From the NCBI GenBank assembly GCA_049318625.1, contig JBMOGA010000100.1, positions 1 to 9,001 on the forward strand: a stretch of 9,001 nucleotides of DNA, written 5' to 3'. The translations under genes were made by a program, and so were the position numbers. A model generated the notes under the pieces. It worked only from the letters and a program-made list of their open reading frames with translations. It had not been told where the DNA came from and ran no database searches. Shown here piece after piece: positions 6,483 to 9,001 of the stretch. Every line of letters begins with the position of its first letter. Position 1 is the first letter of the stretch. This stretch comes from JBMOGA01 sp049318625 (GTDB taxonomy: Bacteria > Pseudomonadota > Alphaproteobacteria > Rhizobiales > Hyphomicrobiaceae).

Positions 6483-7295
6483 TTGGAGGTCGATCTCACA
6501 GGTGCCACGCGCCTTCACGTCATCGTCGGGGACCCGATTGCACAGGTGAAGTCCCCGGCCGGCGTCACGCGCTCGTTCCTGTCCCGCGGTCACGACGGCA
6601 TCGTGGTCCCCGTCCACGTCGTCCCCGCCGACCTCGGCGACTTTCTGCGCACCGCCGACCGGTTGAAGAACCTCGACGGCATCATCTCCACGATTCCCCA
6701 CAAGTTCGGTTGTTTCGCGCACTGCGCCAGCACGACGCCGCGCGCCGCCTTTCTCGGCGCGGTCAACGTCATGCGCCGGCGGCCAGACGGGCGCTGGCAC
6801 GGCGACATGGTCGACGGCCAGGGGATGATCGCGGCCCTGGCTGGCAAGGGGGTCGATCCCGTGGGCAGGCGTGTCCTGGTCGCCGGTGCCGGCGGCGCCG
6901 GCTCGGCCATTGCCCTGGCCCTGGTCGACGCTGGCGCCGCGGCGGTGGCGATCCACGAGATCGATAGCGCCCGCCGCGACGATCTCGTGGCGCGCCTCTC
7001 CGCTCGCGGCCCGGTACCCGTGGCGGCCGGAACCGTCGACCCTAGCGGATATGACCTCGTCATCAACGCCACGCCGGCCGGCATGAAGCCGGACGATCCC
7101 TATCCCTTCGACGTGGCGCGCCTCGCCCCATCGACCTTCGTTGCCTGTCTGCAGACCGGCGCCGGCGCTTCCCCCGTCGTCTCGGCAGCACGCGCCGCCG
7201 GCTGCCGGACATCCAATGGCGCCGACCTGTTCGCGGCCCAGCAGGAGACGATTGCCGCGTTTCTGTTGTTTGCCGACGAGCGGGCCGAGCCGTGA
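6483..7295 (+). CDS. Shikimate dehydrogenase-like NAD(P)-dependent oxidoreductase (AroE fold, probably not biosynthetic)
   Basis: With the TTG start the product has 270 residues, the usual AroE length, and begins shortly before the first strand (LHVIVGDPIAQ). The substrate domain keeps catalytic Lys74 (in STIPHK), Asn95 (GAVN) and Asp111 (GDMVDG), plus a Gln at 253. However, the first Ser of the SxS substrate motif is Val22 (QVKSP), with only Ser24 kept. The nucleotide domain has GAGGAG (135-140), and the segment after the second strand reads HEID (158-161). The acidic residues there, where NADP-dependent AroE carries Asn-Arg-Thr, point to NAD. These features resemble catabolic quinate/shikimate dehydrogenases or more distant AroE-like enzymes more than housekeeping AroE. 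The likely role is reversible oxidation of a ring hydroxyl to a ketone. Its TGA overlaps the next start (GTGA, 7292-7295), so the two are translationally coupled. Family call firm; substrate and cofactor inferred. Confidence 0.87.
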   Translation: MEVDLTGATRLHVIVGDPIAQVKSPAGVTRSFLSRGHDGIVVPVHVVPADLGDFLRTADRLKNLDGIISTIPHKFGCFAHCASTTPRAAFLGAVNVMRRRPDGRWHGDMVDGQGMIAALAGKGVDPVGRRVLVAGAGGAGSAIALALVDAGAAAVAIHEIDSARRDDLVARLSARGPVPVAAGTVDPSGYDLVINATPAGMKPDDPYPFDVARLAPSTFVACLQTGAGASPVVSAARAAGCRTSNGADLFAAQQETIAAFLLFADERAEP

Positions 7296-9001
7296 TCCGT
7301 CCGTTTGCGGATATAGGCGCCGCCTACGATATCGTCGTCGTCGGGGCCGGCGGTGCCGGTATGGCTGCGGCCCTGTTCGCCGCCATCGCCGGCAAGTCGG
7401 CGCTGCTGGTCGAAAGCACCGGCTTCGTCGGCGGGACCACGGCGCTGTCGGCAGGGACGACGTGGATCCCCAATACCCGCCACAGCGCCCCGATCGCGCC
7501 GGACGACAGCCTCGAGACGGCGCTGACATTCCTCGACGGCGTGGTCGGCAATCATGCCCGGCGCGAGATGCGCCAGGCCTTCCTCGAAAGCGGACCGGCC
7601 GCCATTGCCGCGCTCGAAGCCCACTCGCAACTGCAGTTCCGCGCCTATCCAACGCATCCGGATTACGAGCAGACCTTCGACGGCGCGGCACTGCGTGGCC
7701 GTGCCCTCGAGCCGCTGCCGTTCGACGGCCGCAGACTCGGCGCGGCTTTCGCGCTGATCCGGCCGCCCATTCCCGAGTTCACGATCCTCGGCGGCATGAT
7801 GGTCGATCGTACCGACATCGGCCATCTGCTCAAGGCCGGCAAGAACTGGACGTCGTTCCGGCATGCGGCCGGCATTCTGTCGCGCCACGGCATCGACCGG
7901 CTCACACGCACACGCGGCACTCGGCTCGTCATGGGCAACGCACTGGTCGGGAGACTGCTGGCGTCCCTTCTGGAACGCGGCGTCGATATCGTTCTCGACA
8001 CTGCGGTACGGGCGCTGAACCGTGACGACGGCGGCGTGTCGGGTGTCGTCCTGCACAGCGCGGGTGCGGAGCGGCCGGTGGCGTCCCGGCTCGGCGTCAT
8101 CTCGGCCGCCGGAGGGTTCAATCGGCATGCCGCGCGCCGGGCCGACCTGCTGCACGATCCAATGCCGGAGCACAGTCCCATGGCGCCCGGCCACACCGGC
8201 GGCATGCAGGACCTCGCCCTCGGGCTCGGCGCTCGCCTCGGCGACAGTGCCCGCGATCATGCCTATTGGGCCCCGGTTTCGATCCGTCGGCGGGCCGACG
8301 GCAGCACCGCCGTATTCCCCCACTTCGTCCTCGACCGGTCGAAGCCCGGCACCGTGTGCGTCAATGCCCTGGGCCGCCGCTTCGTCAACGAAGCGACCTC
8401 CTATCACGCGTTCGCACGCGCCATGTACGCGACGGACGCCGATGCGCCCTGCATTCCGGCCTTCCTCGTCACGGACGCGGAGGGGCTGCGGAAATACGGG
8501 CTCGGCATGGTGCGCATGGGCACCCGCGACATCGCGCCCTTCGTGGCCGACGGCTATCTCGTCGAGGCTCCCACGCTGGCGGCGCTGGCGGCGGCACTTT
8601 CGATCGATGCGGCCGCGCTCGCGGCGACCGTTGCCGCCATGAACCGTTATGCCGAATCCGGTGTCGACCCGGACTTCGGGCGCGGCAGCACTCCCTATCA
8701 CAGGGTCAACGGCGATCCGGGTCACGCGCCGAACCCCTGCCTCGGACCCATCGTCAAGGCGCCGTTCTATGCGGTGCGTCTCTATCCGGCCGATATCGGC
8801 GCCGCCACCGGGCTCGAGACCGACACCTGGGCGCAGGTGCTCGGTCCGGGCGACCGGCCCATTGGCCGCTTCTATGCTTGCGGCAACGACATGCAGTCCG
8901 TAATGGGCGGGACGTATCCAGGCCCCGGGATTACACTTGGCCCCGCCCTCACGTTCGCCTGGCGTGCGGTCCGCCACGCCACCGGCGCAGCCGAAGACTA
9001 G
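7292..9001 (+). CDS. FAD-dependent dehydrogenase of the 3-ketosteroid dehydrogenase (KstD)/fumarate reductase flavoprotein family
   Basis: A complete 569-residue flavoprotein whose TAG is the last codon of the window. The FAD-binding fold opens with VVVGAGGAGMAAA (GAGGAG 18-23) and the ribose-binding Glu41. GGTTALSAGTTWIPN (47-61) is typical of KstD-type enzymes. NEATSYHAF (366-374) probably supplies a catalytic Tyr371, and GNDMQSVMGGTYPGPGIT (531-548) matches the family C-terminus, with Tyr542 and Gly546 at the positions that in KstD assist enolisation. The family removes hydrogens alpha-beta to a ring ketone (1,2-desaturation), passing electrons through FAD. No signal peptide or haem-binding domain is seen, so it is likely cytosolic rather than a periplasmic fumarate reductase. 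The GTG start overlaps the preceding stop by four bases; the Shine-Dalgarno is weak, as expected for coupling. The paired AroE-like gene suggests its product is a ketone used here. A steroid substrate is not established, since no other steroid genes are present. Confidence 0.88.
   Translation: MIRPFADIGAAYDIVVVGAGGAGMAAALFAAIAGKSALLVESTGFVGGTTALSAGTTWIPNTRHSAPIAPDDSLETALTFLDGVVGNHARREMRQAFLESGPAAIAALEAHSQLQFRAYPTHPDYEQTFDGAALRGRALEPLPFDGRRLGAAFALIRPPIPEFTILGGMMVDRTDIGHLLKAGKNWTSFRHAAGILSRHGIDRLTRTRGTRLVMGNALVGRLLASLLERGVDIVLDTAVRALNRDDGGVSGVVLHSAGAERPVASRLGVISAAGGFNRHAARRADLLHDPMPEHSPMAPGHTGGMQDLALGLGARLGDSARDHAYWAPVSIRRRADGSTAVFPHFVLDRSKPGTVCVNALGRRFVNEATSYHAFARAMYATDADAPCIPAFLVTDAEGLRKYGLGMVRMGTRDIAPFVADGYLVEAPTLAALAAALSIDAAALAATVAAMNRYAESGVDPDFGRGSTPYHRVNGDPGHAPNPCLGPIVKAPFYAVRLYPADIGAATGLETDTWAQVLGPGDRPIGRFYACGNDMQSVMGGTYPGPGITLGPALTFAWRAVRHATGAAED

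Noticed and set aside
6102..7691. 529-residue minus-strand frame spanning the divergent region and the AroE-like gene
   Set aside because: It crosses the intergenic region and overlaps three supported genes; composition is typical of a shadow frame.
7100..8977. 625-residue minus-strand open frame opposite the flavoprotein, longer than the real gene
   Set aside because: The plus-strand frame has full KstD family motifs; the antisense product has low-complexity composition and no recognisable motif.
7292..9001. Steroid degradation function for the locus based on the KstD-like gene
   Set aside because: No other steroid ring or side-chain degradation gene is present and KstD-type flavoproteins are diverse; only the family and not the substrate is supported.

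Overview
This is a high-GC, gene-dense stretch of bacterial chromosome with very short intergenic gaps, GTG and TTG starts and coupled genes. It looks like a metabolically versatile soil or water proteobacterium. LivM-LivG fusions are familiar in Alphaproteobacteria such as Hyphomicrobiales, so I lean that way, but nothing in the window fixes the taxon. I see no rRNA, tRNA, CRISPR array, insertion sequence or phage gene.

Layout. (1) Positions 88-4266, + strand: a branched-chain-amino-acid-type (HAAT) ABC importer made of a LivH permease and one 856-residue polypeptide that fuses LivM permease, LivG ATPase and LivF ATPase. A glutathione S-transferase-like gene follows. The periplasmic binding protein is not in the window. 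(2) Positions 4272-6342, - strand: a two-gene unit, read from right to left, of an extended-SDR NAD-dependent epimerase/dehydratase and then an enolase-superfamily enzyme of the mandelate racemase subgroup. It converges on the GST gene with only 5 bp between stop codons. (3) Positions 6483-9001, + strand: a shikimate-dehydrogenase-like (AroE-fold) oxidoreductase whose stop overlaps the GTG start of a KstD-type FAD dehydrogenase, which ends at the last base. Units 2 and 3 diverge from a 140-bp region with two inverted repeats, the best candidate control region.

How it may work together. The genes read as an uptake-plus-catabolism locus: the importer brings in a small organic acid or alicyclic/aromatic-like compound, and the dehydrogenases, the enolase-superfamily enzyme and perhaps the GST process it. 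The coupled AroE-like and KstD-like pair suggests an ordered chemistry, with oxidation of a ring hydroxyl to a ketone and then FAD-dependent desaturation next to the ketone. The substrate cannot be read from sequence.

The most notable points are the three-domain transporter fusion, which keeps start-like signals at its internal domain borders, and the AroE-like/KstD-like pair. The AroE-like member keeps the catalytic Lys/Asp but has lost one substrate-binding Ser and carries acidic residues where NADP-binding residues usually lie. Each protein family is recognisable; the combination may define an undescribed pathway, but this is inference.
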